Shown here one piece after another: positions 21,039 to 28,287 of a stretch of 64,000 bases of DNA. Made by a program: the position numbers and the translations under genes. The stretch's first letter is position 1, and each line of letters starts with the position of its first letter. Source of the DNA: Robertmurraya dakarensis (GTDB lineage Bacteria; Bacillota; Bacilli; Bacillales; Cytobacillaceae); contig NZ_LT707409.1 in NCBI RefSeq assembly GCF_900156875.1, positions 2,284,244 to 2,348,243 of the forward strand. Reading direction: 5' to 3'. The notes under the pieces were generated by a model. That model saw nothing but the letters and a program-made list of their open reading frames with translations, made no database searches and had not been told where the DNA came from.

Positions 21039-21871
21039 TATGCTCCTCCTAGCTGTTTTTCAACTATCTTCTTCATTCTTTCTGTATCAGGGAAAATTCC
21101 CGTCCACTTTTCAAACGCTAATGCGCCTTGCAGAACAAACATATCCAAGCCATTTTGCGTACCGGCACCTTTTAGACGACTATTCTTTAAAAACAATGTT
21201 TCAAAAGGATTGTAGATAATATCACTAACAAATGCAGTTTCTCTTAAGTTATGTAAAGAAATCGGTTCACATTCAGTTTTTGGAACCATCCCAATTGATG
21301 TAGTCTGAATAATTAAATCGTAACTTGCTAAGTTATCCTCTGCTTCACTCAAAGTTAACGCCTTTGTTATAACATCATATGGACAGTCATGAGCGAGGCT
21401 GGCTGCTTTTTCGGCAGTCCGATTTGCCAGGTCAATATGTTTGACGCCTTCATGTGCCATCGTAAAGTAAATGGCTCTTGCTGCACCACCAGCACCGATA
21501 ATTAACACCTTTTTATCCTGTAAATCAGCAAGATAATTCTGAAGTCCTCTTACATAGCCGCTGCCATCTGTATTGTAACCAATGAGATTTCCTTCTTTAT
21601 TTACTACAGTATTCACGGCCCCAATTGCTTGTGCGAGAGGATCGATTTCATCCAGTAGTGGCATAACGGCTACTTTATGGGGGATTGTAATGTTAAATCC
21701 GCTAATATTTATTGCTTTTAAGCCTCGTACCGCATCTGCTAAAGCCTGTTCTTTTACCTGCAACGCTTGATAATGCGCATCAATTCCATAGAATTGAAAT
21801 AAATCATTATGCATAAGTGGTGACATTGAATGTGCAATCGGGTCCCCGATTACGGCATATAATTTTTTCAT
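21038..21871 (-). CDS. aroE: AroE, shikimate dehydrogenase
   Basis: NADPH-dependent reduction of 3-dehydroshikimate in aromatic amino acid synthesis. Seen: substrate site HSMSPLMHN near residue 14, NITIPHK (with catalytic Lys near 66), the dinucleotide motif VLIIGAGGAARAI near 125, and NGLDMFVLQGALAFE near 240. 277 residues. It lies between yqeH and yqeI in the operon. Confidence 0.97.
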   Translation of the reverse strand: MKKLYAVIGDPIAHSMSPLMHNDLFQFYGIDAHYQALQVKEQALADAVRGLKAINISGFNITIPHKVAVMPLLDEIDPLAQAIGAVNTVVNKEGNLIGYNTDGSGYVRGLQNYLADLQDKKVLIIGAGGAARAIYFTMAHEGVKHIDLANRTAEKAASLAHDCPYDVITKALTLSEAEDNLASYDLIIQTTSIGMVPKTECEPISLHNLRETAFVSDIIYNPFETLFLKNSRLKGAGTQNGLDMFVLQGALAFEKWTGIFPDTERMKKIVEKQLGGA

Positions 21872-21911
21872 CCCTCTCCCCCATTTGTGTTTATTTTTCT
21901 ATAAACAGTGA

Positions 21912-23015
21912 TTATATCAGAGACTTCCGGAGCATCGCATGAACTCCTTCCGGTACATATGCAGCTACAACAGCTCCAGGGTCATTAACCGTAATCCAGC
22001 CAAGACCAGAGAAGACAATATCTGTTTTTCCCTCTTTAATGGTAAATTCATGCCTTACTAACGGCGGGAACGTTTCTAATTGTTCTTGTCGAGGCGGTGC
22101 CAGCATTTCCCCGACATGCTTATTATAAAGCTCATCCGCACTAGAAAGTTTTGTTCTGTGAATATTTATGTCATTTGAAAAGTGACACACAAAGGATCTG
22201 CGCCCGCCTTTCAAATAATCAAAGCGGCTTAATCCCCCAAAAAATAGCGTCTGTTCTTCGTTCAACTGAAACACCTTTGGTTTAATTTCTTTTTTAGGTG
22301 TAATAATCTTCAAGTCTCTCTTGTCCACATAATGAGCCATTTGATGATGATTAATAATCCCCGGTGTATCTACCAATACTTTTCCGTCTGCTAATGGGAT
22401 TTCTATGATATCAAGGGTTGTTCCTGGAAAATGAGAAGTCGTTATGACGTCTCCTTCGCCAGTTACTTCCTTTAAAATTCTATTAATAAACGTAGATTTC
22501 CCGACATTTGTGCAGCCAACAACATAGACATCTTTTCCATTACGAAGTTTGTCAATCGCTTCTGCTGCTTCTTTTACAAAATGCCCTTTCGAAGCACTTA
22601 CAAGTAATACTTCTTCAGGCATCAATCCTAATTCTCTAGATTCTTGTTTCATCCAATGAATTAGTTTATTAGGTTTAACCGAGCGCGGTAAGAGATCTAC
22701 CTTATTTCCTATTAATAGAATCGGGTTGTTTCCGACAAATCTATGCAGCCCTGGCAGCCAGCTGCCATTAAAATCAAAAATATCTACAATTTTAACAATT
22801 AAAGCATCTCTTTGCCCGATCTCATTTAATATTTTTAAAAAGTCGTCATCTGTTAAATTCACGTCTTGTACTTCATTATAGTGTTTTAAGCGAAAACAGC
22901 GTTTACAGATAATATCTTCTTTTTCTAGTGATGACTTTGGAGCATATCCAATTTCTTCAGGTTGTTCTGTTTGAATTTTCACTCCGCAGCCAACGCAGAT
23001 GTATTGTTCAGTCAA
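21912..23015 (-). CDS. yqeH: YqeH, circularly permuted GTPase for 30S assembly
   Basis: N-terminal zinc finger (CVGCGVKIQTEQ and later CKRCF), followed by a G domain whose motifs occur in permuted order: NKVDLLP (G4) near 106 and SASK (G5) precede GCTNVGKSTF (G1) near 167 and DTPG (G3) near 216. B. subtilis YqeH is needed for 30S assembly. 367 residues, start directly after yqeG with no gap. Confidence 0.96.
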   Translation of the reverse strand: MTEQYICVGCGVKIQTEQPEEIGYAPKSSLEKEDIICKRCFRLKHYNEVQDVNLTDDDFLKILNEIGQRDALIVKIVDIFDFNGSWLPGLHRFVGNNPILLIGNKVDLLPRSVKPNKLIHWMKQESRELGLMPEEVLLVSASKGHFVKEAAEAIDKLRNGKDVYVVGCTNVGKSTFINRILKEVTGEGDVITTSHFPGTTLDIIEIPLADGKVLVDTPGIINHHQMAHYVDKRDLKIITPKKEIKPKVFQLNEEQTLFFGGLSRFDYLKGGRRSFVCHFSNDINIHRTKLSSADELYNKHVGEMLAPPRQEQLETFPPLVRHEFTIKEGKTDIVFSGLGWITVNDPGAVVAAYVPEGVHAMLRKSLI

Positions 23016-23534
23016 TTACTTATCCTCCCATACGAGCTTGCCCTTTTTTCTAAACCAATCAAGCATTCTTCTTTCAATTAATCGATTGAACCTCGTCCAA
23101 AAGCCATCTGTTGATGCTACCGGTACAACCAAAATCGTATGAAATCCACTGCGATTTCCTCCAAAGACATCCGTTAATAGCTGATCCCCAATGACCACCG
23201 TTTCTTCTTTCTTTAAACCCATATCTTTGATCGCCTTGCGAAAAGCTCTTCCCATTGGTTTTCTCGCTTGAAAAATAAAAGGAATTTTTAGTGGATCCGA
23301 AAAAGCTTGTACACGATCTTTATTATTATTCGAAACAATCGTAATTGCTATATTCGCTTTTTGCATTGCTTCGAACCAATTTATTAATTTGGGTGTAGCA
23401 TTTGGACGATCCCATTCAACAAGTGTATTGTCTAAGTCGGTAATAATCCCTTTAATTCCATTCTCTTTTAATTTCTCTGGCGTTATTTCAAAAATACTTT
23501 TTACATGCTGATTAGGCAAGAACTGATTTAACAA
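23016..23534 (-). CDS. yqeG: YqeG, HAD-superfamily phosphatase
   Basis: HAD family IIIA phosphatase: GIITDLDNTLVEWDRPN at about 30-46 with both catalytic aspartates, VSNNN as motif II, and VIGDQLLTDVFGGNR as motif IV. The frame is open to 23549, but GAGGTG lies 7 bases before the TTG at 23532-23534, giving 172 residues, the B. subtilis length. First gene of the yqeG-yqeM operon; relatives include mitochondrial PTPMT/Gep4-type enzymes, substrate here unknown. Confidence 0.93.
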   Translation of the reverse strand: MLNQFLPNQHVKSIFEITPEKLKENGIKGIITDLDNTLVEWDRPNATPKLINWFEAMQKANIAITIVSNNNKDRVQAFSDPLKIPFIFQARKPMGRAFRKAIKDMGLKKEETVVIGDQLLTDVFGGNRSGFHTILVVPVASTDGFWTRFNRLIERRMLDWFRKKGKLVWEDK

Positions 23535-23773
23535 TGTATGACACCTCATCTATTTATCGCAGATTAACGGTCAGTATGATCCCAACCTGCTTTATCCTCT
23601 CATAACGTTCATCATAACCAATTTTACCGGGTCTTTCAAAAAAAACCTATTTTTTCTACATAGATTTATTTTATAAATTCCTTTGTATATTTTTTGTCAA
23701 TTTATATCGAAAAATAAGAGAAAATAACAGAAATATAAAAACTTTTCGACATGACTTTCGGTTTTTCAACACC

Positions 23774-23872
23774 TGTGGATAACTTTATGCACATTATCCA
23801 ATGCAATTTTACTTGATTTAGGTATTTTACAAACAGGTTAATCACAGGTTATCCACCGTTAATTGTGGATAA
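23774..23872. promoter_or_regulatory. DnaA-box cluster upstream of sda
   Basis: Two perfect DnaA boxes in reverse orientation, TGTGGATAA at 23774-23782 and 23864-23872, a one-mismatch TTATCCACC at 23849-23857 and a two-mismatch TTATCCAAT at 23794-23802. In B. subtilis DnaA directly activates sda through such boxes. The adjoining 23640-23760 is very A/T-rich and holds no ORF; this covers the 458-base gap between yqeG and sda. Confidence 0.9.
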
Positions 23873-23992
23873 CAAGAACGGTTGTTCTCGTAATTTATTT
23901 CTGATAGAGTAAAGATACAACCTAGTAACTTACACTATATGTATGTAACTTTCCATTTAGAACGTTTTTTTTAAAAGGAGGTGAATTCTGAC

Positions 23993-24133
23993 ATGCGAAA
24001 ACTGTCAGATGACTTATTAATTGAATCTTATTTTAAAGCAAGAGAGTTAAATTTAAGCTCAGATTTCATCCTTCTAATTGAAACTGAAATTCACCGACGT
24101 TCCTTAACTCACAAAATAAAAGCAACCTCGTAA
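23993..24133 (+). CDS. sda: Sda, sporulation checkpoint inhibitor of KinA
   Basis: 46-residue helical hairpin protein (begins [19 protein letters not shown]) that blocks histidine kinases KinA/KinB and so prevents sporulation when replication is starting or damaged. Both helices and the central NLSSDF turn match B. subtilis Sda, which has the same length and place. A very strong site AAAGGAGGTG precedes the ATG. The DnaA boxes upstream link its expression to replication initiation. Confidence 0.95.
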   Translation: MRKLSDDLLIESYFKARELNLSSDFILLIETEIHRRSLTHKIKATS

Positions 24134-24145
24134 CATAGTGAAAAC

Positions 24146-24169
24146 AGCCCAATATGGGCTTTTCTTTTT
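24146..24169 (+). terminator. Terminator of sda
   Basis: Short stem AGCCCA-ATA-TGGGCT (24146-24160) followed by TTTCTTTTT. Confidence 0.75.
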
Positions 24170-24192
24170 GGGGAGAATCCTCTTGTGTTAAA

Positions 24193-24990
24193 TCAGCCTT
24201 TCTCCCCTTTATATTTGAGGTACCCGATCACTTCCCCTACTTTTACATCAGCGGGAGCATGCAGGTCTGCTAGCTTTTCAAAGAAGCCCTCTTCAAAAAG
24301 CAAAATGACCGTTGATCCAAAGGAAAAATAAGCAATTTCTTCCCCTTTCTCGATAACTTCACTTTCATAAATTGTTTCAATACTATTAACAAACATCGCT
24401 CCTACCTTAACAATCGCACCATATCCAAACTCATGTTCAACTTCAGTGATTTTTCTAAAGTTTTTTGACAGAGTTTCCCGCCCATATTTAATTCCATATT
24501 TATTGACTGGATATGAAGTATTTCCCAATGTCCATTGATCAATTACGCGTCCTCCAAAAGGACTGTGTATACGGTGATAATGACTCGGACTTAAATAAAG
24601 AAGGACATAAGTCCCGTTTATATACTTCTTTGCCTTCTCCTGACTCCCGAGCATATCAATTAACGAATAGGGTTTATCTTTAATGATTACTGATAGTTCA
24701 GCCGTAATCTCTCCATCTTCCTCAAGAACTGCATCTACCGGACTTACAACCGATTCTGGTTCTTGATTAATAGGCCTGGAGCCCGCTTTCAATTTTCTAA
24801 TAAAAAACTGGTGCAGATTAGGAAAGTCATTAATTGATAACTCCGCCTCCTGCAAATTAACTTTATAAATCCTAGCAAAAGAAGGGATAAGAATTCGACT
24901 AATACTTGAAGTACTAAATTTTTGCAGCAGTGCAGAAGTCCACCTCTTATTCGTTAACTCAATCAAAAATCTATATATATATTGAAACAA
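24193..24990 (-). CDS. psd: Psd, phosphatidylserine decarboxylase proenzyme
   Basis: Converts phosphatidylserine to phosphatidylethanolamine at the membrane. The 265-residue proenzyme has SPSHYHRIHSPFGG (about 137-150) and the self-cleavage site FGST at 224-227; cleavage before Ser226 makes the pyruvoyl group. The usual LGST is FGST here, a tolerated variant. It is divergent from pssA, whose product is its substrate source. In B. subtilis these two genes lie elsewhere. Confidence 0.95.
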   Translation of the reverse strand: MFQYIYRFLIELTNKRWTSALLQKFSTSSISRILIPSFARIYKVNLQEAELSINDFPNLHQFFIRKLKAGSRPINQEPESVVSPVDAVLEEDGEITAELSVIIKDKPYSLIDMLGSQEKAKKYINGTYVLLYLSPSHYHRIHSPFGGRVIDQWTLGNTSYPVNKYGIKYGRETLSKNFRKITEVEHEFGYGAIVKVGAMFVNSIETIYESEVIEKGEEIAYFSFGSTVILLFEEGFFEKLADLHAPADVKVGEVIGYLKYKGEKG

Positions 24991-25107
24991 TCCATTCCCT
25001 CCTTTAGTAATATTACTTTATGGACTGGCATAAAACATTAAGATTAAAATATTATTATATAATAAACCCAATTTTTTCACTTCCGGTTTCTAAAGGAGTG
25101 CGGACGA

Positions 25108-25647
25108 GTGTTTTTATTAGATGTTTTTGACCAAACAATTAAAAAGCTAAAGGCTCAAAGTGCTAATGCTTTGACTTTAACCAATCTTACTCTCGGAGGG
25201 TTTGCGATCATAGAAGGAATTAATGGCAATTTAAATTTGAGTCTGCTGCTTATTTTCATTGCTGCTTTTATTGATCGTCTAGATGGAATGGTCGCCAGAA
25301 AGTTCAACATAGAATCGGAATTGGGAAAGCAGTTGGATTCCATGAGTGATATTATATCATTTGGTGTGGCTCCAGCACTATTGCTTTATCAAGGAATTTT
25401 ATTTGAATTTGGTGCACCTGGTGCTTTTTTTACCGTATTATATATCGCATGCGGTGCTGTTAGACTCAGTCGGTTTAATATATCAGAGACTATTGGTTAC
25501 TTTACAGGCCTCCCGATTACGGCAGCTGGGTGTTTAGCCACATTAAGCTATCTAGTCATTCCTTATTACCCGCCTCAATTATTTATTTTTATCATCACCA
25601 TCCTTTCTATTCTCATGATCAGCCCATTTAAGATTAAGAAGATTTAA
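25108..25647 (+). CDS. pssA: PssA, CDP-diacylglycerol-serine O-phosphatidyltransferase
   Basis: Makes phosphatidylserine. The CDP-alcohol phosphotransferase signature is complete: DRLDGMVAR then G and two aspartates, with Asp56, Asp59, Asp77 and Asp81. Several membrane helices span 179 residues. Start is GTG 25108 with AAAGGAG nine bases before. It stands back to back with psd, allowing joint control of aminophospholipid synthesis. Confidence 0.95.
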   Translation: MFLLDVFDQTIKKLKAQSANALTLTNLTLGGFAIIEGINGNLNLSLLLIFIAAFIDRLDGMVARKFNIESELGKQLDSMSDIISFGVAPALLLYQGILFEFGAPGAFFTVLYIACGAVRLSRFNISETIGYFTGLPITAAGCLATLSYLVIPYYPPQLFIFIITILSILMISPFKIKKI

Positions 25648-25657
25648 TATCAAAAAA

Positions 25658-25698
25658 ACAGCCCCGCTGGTGAATCACACATAAGGAGCTGTTTTTTT
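25658..25698. terminator. Bidirectional terminator after pssA
   Basis: AACAGC plus CC paired with GG plus GCTGTT (25658-25693), flanked by A-run and T-run, serving pssA and the converging small gene. Confidence 0.8.
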
Positions 25699-25700
25699 GA

Positions 25701-25856
25701 TTATTTATAATAACTGCCAAAATACCACCAAAATCCAAAGATTAAGAGAAGAACAAACAACACAATCCACAGCGCTGTCCAAACTCCGCTTCCTCCATAG
25801 TATCCGCCTGGGTAAGGCCCTGGGTACCCATAGTTATAAGGATAACCGTACGGCAT
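25701..25856 (-). CDS. YjcZ-like small membrane protein
   Basis: 51 residues: a Gly/Tyr/Pro-rich head (MPYGYPYNYGYPGPYPGG) and one C-terminal hydrophobic helix (about 25-46) with a Trp-rich end (FGFWWYF) and a YYK tail. This layout is that of the YjcZ/YqfX-type sporulation small proteins of Bacillaceae; assignment is by composition and topology, not close identity. GGAG-like site before ATG. Neighbouring sigK makes sporulation expression plausible. Function unknown. Confidence 0.75.
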   Translation of the reverse strand: MPYGYPYNYGYPGPYPGGYYGGSGVWTALWIVLFVLLLIFGFWWYFGSYYK

Positions 25857-26018
25857 CTCCTGCAAACCCCTTTCTCTTGATGTCCACTTTACTATTAAAA
25901 TATGCGCTTCCCTCTTATTCGTATGGGCAGATGTTCGTGATCTTTATAAAAAGTCAAGATTAATAAGCGTAACAATACCGCTCCCGGTTAAAAAGAGCAA
26001 TTTAGCGTCCAGCAGCAA

Positions 26019-26048
26019 CAAGGGCCCTCTTAGAAATTAAGGCCCTTG
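26019..26048. terminator. Hairpin after sigK
   Basis: 8-bp stem CAAGGGCC / GGCCCTTG (26019-26026, 26041-26048), six bases beyond the sigK stop codon on the minus strand. The U-run is weak. Confidence 0.6.
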
Positions 26049-26053
26049 AAATA

Positions 26054-26779
26054 TTATTTATTGGATCCATTTTTTTTCTTTTCTTTTTCGGCTCGATAAA
26101 ATTCATGAAACATTTTCATCAATGCCCTTTTCTCAATTCTTGATACATAGCTTCTTGAAATACCTAATTCTTTAGCAATTTCTCGCTGTGTTTTCTCCTT
26201 TTTTAAATCAAGACCAAATCGGCCAACAATGACTTCCCTTTCTCTTTCATCAAGTACATCAATATATTCTTTTACCTTCTCTAGCTCCATATTTAATTGA
26301 ATGGTTTCAATTACATCTTCCGATTCAGATTTCAACACATCAATCAAGGAAATTTCATTGCCCTCTTTATCTTGACCGATCGGATCATGTAAAGAAACAT
26401 CCTTCTTTGTTTTCTTCAGCGCACGTAAATGCATGAGAATTTCATTTTCTATACAGCGTGCGGCATAGGTAGCCAGTTTCGTACCTTTCCCCTCAGAATA
26501 ACTTTCTATTGCTTTTATCAAACCAATGGTACCAATTGATATTAGATCTTCCGAATCCTCACCAGTGTTTTCAAATTTTTTGACAATATGTGCTACAAGC
26601 CTCAAATTATGCTCAATTAACATATTGCGGGCATGACTATCACCTTCAGCCATCAACCGCAAATATTTTTTTTCATCGGCTGAAGATAATGGTTGAGGAA
26701 AAGCATTGTTTTTTACATACGAGACAAGGAAAATAATCTCCTTAACCAAAACCCCGAGTGCTGTTAGAATTCCAGCCAT
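26054..26779 (-). CDS. sigK: SigK, pro-sigma-K (uninterrupted)
   Basis: Late mother-cell sigma factor made as an inactive pro-protein. Residues 1-20 form the hydrophobic pro-peptide ([20 protein letters not shown]); the mature form should begin at Tyr21 ([11 protein letters not shown]) after SpoIVFB cleavage. Region 2 ([22 protein letters not shown]) and the region 4 helix-turn-helix ([21 protein letters not shown]) are intact. 241 residues, full length: the gene is not split by a skin-type element as in B. subtilis 168. Site GGGGGTG before the ATG. Confidence 0.98.
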   Translation of the reverse strand: MAGILTALGVLVKEIIFLVSYVKNNAFPQPLSSADEKKYLRLMAEGDSHARNMLIEHNLRLVAHIVKKFENTGEDSEDLISIGTIGLIKAIESYSEGKGTKLATYAARCIENEILMHLRALKKTKKDVSLHDPIGQDKEGNEISLIDVLKSESEDVIETIQLNMELEKVKEYIDVLDEREREVIVGRFGLDLKKEKTQREIAKELGISRSYVSRIEKRALMKMFHEFYRAEKEKKKNGSNK

Positions 26780-26967
26780 TATTACACCCCCGCTGATCTG
26801 TCTTTCGCCTATAACTAATACCTATGAAACAATTAGTTTGTTTTTGTCTGTCCAAAAATATTATTTTCACGCAGAAAATATTACCATAGGGGTAAAATAG
26901 CTATTCGCCATGAAGAAAAACTCCCATCGGAAGGGTCTTACCGCCTAAAACCCGCGAGAAAAATAAA

Positions 26968-27005
26968 AGCATTGACCTTTTAGCAGAAGGCCAATGCTCT
27001 TTATC
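26968..27005 (-). terminator. Terminator of the small-ORF transcript
   Basis: Stem AGCATTG-CCTT / AAGG-CAATGCT with one internal mismatch (26968-26998) followed on the minus strand by TTTTATTTTT. It lies 17 bases beyond the last small ORF. Confidence 0.85.
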
Positions 27006-27015
27006 TTAATAAATT

Positions 27016-27093
27016 CTATACACTTACTTCAGCGGCAATGATACAGCCAATTACACCACAAACGACGAATCCCATTACTATTGAAAACATCAT
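27016..27093 (-). CDS. Hypothetical 25-residue hydrophobic peptide
   Basis: Codes for MMFSIVMGFVVCGVIGC and then a short tail ending AEVSV, i.e. a single hydrophobic segment with two cysteines. AAAGGAGT lies 4-5 bases before the ATG. It is the last small ORF before the terminator at 26968-27005. No family is recognised. Too short for normal gene finders, but the strong ribosome binding site and its place in a row of such ORFs support translation. Confidence 0.6.
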   Translation of the reverse strand: MMFSIVMGFVVCGVIGCIIAAEVSV

Positions 27094-27208
27094 GCCCACT
27101 CCTTTTACCCTGTTAATTCTTGCTTATCTTGAATTTACCATAAATTCTTCCGGAACAAGGTGATGGATTGTGAACATTCCGTTAAACTTCAAATCATTAA
27201 AGTGAGTT

Positions 27209-27274
27209 TCATCTCTTTTGGTTGTTTTTCCTCTTTCGAAAAATAAGTGTGATTAGTAGAATTCTTAAATACAT
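27209..27274 (-). CDS. Small basic peptide, YrzI-like (21 residues)
   Basis: Begins MYLRILLITLIFRKRK and ends NNQKR: a short hydrophobic run followed by a basic cluster, like the first 20 residues of the YrzI-type protein encoded upstream. AGGGGTG lies 6 bases before the ATG. It may be a shortened paralogue; this is inferred from shape only. Confidence 0.55.
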   Translation of the reverse strand: MYLRILLITLIFRKRKNNQKR

Positions 27275-27294
27275 TGAAATCACCCCTAAACCGG

Positions 27295-27354
27295 TTAGGT
27301 GGAATCTTTCTCCACCCAGAAAATTTTATGTCCGCCTTGAACAATTAGAAACAT
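27295..27354 (-). CDS. Hypothetical 19-residue peptide
   Basis: Starts MFLIVQGGHKIF and ends VEKDST. The only support is the near-perfect ribosome binding site AAAAGGAGG eight bases before the ATG and its place 29 bases after the YrzI-like gene. It could be a true peptide, or an ORF whose translation controls mRNA decay. Confidence 0.5.
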   Translation of the reverse strand: MFLIVQGGHKIFWVEKDST

Positions 27355-27383
27355 TGTTACAACCTCCTTTTCCTTTTATGATT

Positions 27384-27524
27384 TTAATATAAGCGATGTA
27401 CAGTATAAGCGCGTTCTTTTGTTTTTTCATACATTTCACTAACTAACTGTTCCCGCATCGCAGCTTCTGCAGACTTGTTTCTCCTCTTGATCGTCACAGT
27501 AAAAAACAGAATATTTAAAGTCAA
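27384..27524 (-). CDS. yrzI: YrzI-family small protein
   Basis: 46 residues beginning MTLNILFFTVTIKRRNKS, the characteristic hydrophobic head and basic turn of the Bac_small_YrzI family, followed by a charged tail (EQLVSEMYEKTKERAY). Start is TTG 27522-27524 with AAAGGTGG nine bases upstream; an overlapping longer frame lacks such a site. YrzI genes occur singly or in tandem arrays in Bacillus; a sporulation role has been suggested but not shown. In B. subtilis the yrzI transcript carries several tiny ORFs and is a target of the ribosome-dependent nuclease Rae1. Confidence 0.8.
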   Translation of the reverse strand: MTLNILFFTVTIKRRNKSAEAAMREQLVSEMYEKTKERAYTVHRLY

Positions 27525-27555
27525 TTTAATCCACCACCTTTCTTTTTCTGAACAC

Positions 27556-27630
27556 AAAAAACCGCAGGGAAAATCCCAGCGGCTTAGAAGACAAATTAAA
27601 ACCGCAGGGCACAACTCTCCCCCTGCGGTT
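27556..27630 (-). terminator. Tandem, mutually compatible hairpins inside the small-ORF transcript
   Basis: Hairpin 1: AACCGCAGGG / CCCTGCGGTT (27600-27609 with 27621-27630), followed on the minus strand by TTTAATTT. Hairpin 2: 27562-27570 with 27574-27582, one mismatch, followed by TTTTTT. The same ACCGCAGGG sequence occurs in both (27561 and 27601), so the 5' arm at 27621-27629 can pair with either, giving alternative structures. Confidence 0.75.
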
Positions 27631-27655
27631 CAATATGCTCAATATGTATTCAACA

Positions 27656-27748
27656 TTAAGCAGTCCATTCCGTAACGGTCGAATGTGTAAATTTCAAATA
27701 TGAAATTATTGTTGCCATAATCACAGTTTCTTTTGTTAGAACAATCAT
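27656..27748 (-). CDS. Hypothetical 30-residue peptide
   Basis: Begins MIVLTKETVIMATIISYLKF and ends with a Thr/Ser-rich tail. It is the first ORF after the promoter at 27790-27818, with AAAGGAGG nine bases before the ATG. It is followed by the twin hairpins. Not recognised; it could be a leader peptide controlling downstream expression. An in-frame TTG three codons upstream is too close to the site. Confidence 0.6.
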   Translation of the reverse strand: MIVLTKETVIMATIISYLKFTHSTVTEWTA

Positions 27749-27789
27749 TACATTCAACCTCCTTTAGGAATTTATTACTTATAATGGTA

Positions 27790-27818
27790 ATTATATCCAC
27801 AACGGATAAATTTGTAAA
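27790..27818 (-). promoter_or_regulatory. Strong sigma-A promoter of the small-ORF transcript
   Basis: Minus-strand TTTACA (27813-27818), exactly 17 bases, TATAAT (27790-27795). It sits directly after the yrhC terminator, about 45 bases before the first small ORF, showing the small ORFs form their own transcription unit. Confidence 0.85.
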
Positions 27819-27830
27819 TATTTTTTTCAA

Positions 27831-27864
27831 AAAAATAACCCCCTATGAAAATAGGAAGTTATTT
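27831..27864 (-). terminator. Terminator of yrhC
   Basis: Interrupted stem AAATAAC..CCTAT / ATAGG..GTTATTT overlapping the yrhC stop region, with TTTTTTT following on the minus strand. Confidence 0.8.
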
Positions 27865-28122
27865 CTTTGATAAATATTCAATTCCTTCTTCCGAATCTAA
27901 AAGTTCGTTATAAGCGAGTTTGGAACGGATGAAGAAGAAAATAGCTCCGCCCAAAAACAAACTAGAAGTTCCCATCAATAAATAAAGATCGTTCAATATT
28001 TTAACTTCCGTCGGGATAATCACACCCAGATAGAAAAAGGATCCAACTGCTAAAAGAGTAATGCCGTATCGTTTATTATCAACCATTTTATCATAAAGTT
28101 TCTTTACATGATTCATGTCCAA
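27859..28122 (-). CDS. yrhC: YrhC-like membrane protein
   Basis: 87 residues with two hydrophobic helices (about 19-38 and 47-67) and charged ends; resembles YrhC, found after mccA-mccB in the B. subtilis mtnN sulfur-recycling operon. Here mccA and mccB are absent from between mtnN and yrhC. The role is unknown; context suggests methionine-to-cysteine conversion. ATG with weak upstream site GCAGGTGAT. Confidence 0.82.
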   Translation of the reverse strand: MDMNHVKKLYDKMVDNKRYGITLLAVGSFFYLGVIIPTEVKILNDLYLLMGTSSLFLGGAIFFFIRSKLAYNELLDSEEGIEYLSKK

Positions 28123-28251
28123 TCACCTGCTTACTGTCTTTGTTTAATACTAGGACCAGTCTTGATCCCCAATAGGATTAGTGACCTCACAAACTAGATT
28201 AACATATTCACAGTGTGATCGGACCATGTAATTATTAGCAATAATGGGTAT

Positions 28252-28282
28252 GAAAAAAAGAAGACATGGAAACATGCCTTCC
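28252..28282 (-). terminator. Terminator of mtnN
   Basis: 9-bp stem (28260-28268 with 28273-28281, one G-U pair), 4-base loop, followed by TTTTTTT on the minus strand, five bases after the mtnN stop. It separates mtnN from yrhC. Confidence 0.85.
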
Positions 28283-28287
28283 TTCTG

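Noticed and set aside
23640-23880. A replication origin at the DnaA boxes
   Set aside because: dnaA, dnaN and the usual dense box clusters are absent; the boxes are explained by regulation of sda.
27124-27177. A 17-codon ORF on the minus strand inside the small-ORF transcript
   Set aside because: No convincing ribosome binding site precedes its ATG, in contrast with the five neighbouring ORFs.
27475-27675. Plus-strand 66-codon frame across the small-ORF region
   Set aside because: It runs antisense through the twin hairpins and yrzI; no ribosome binding site or family match.
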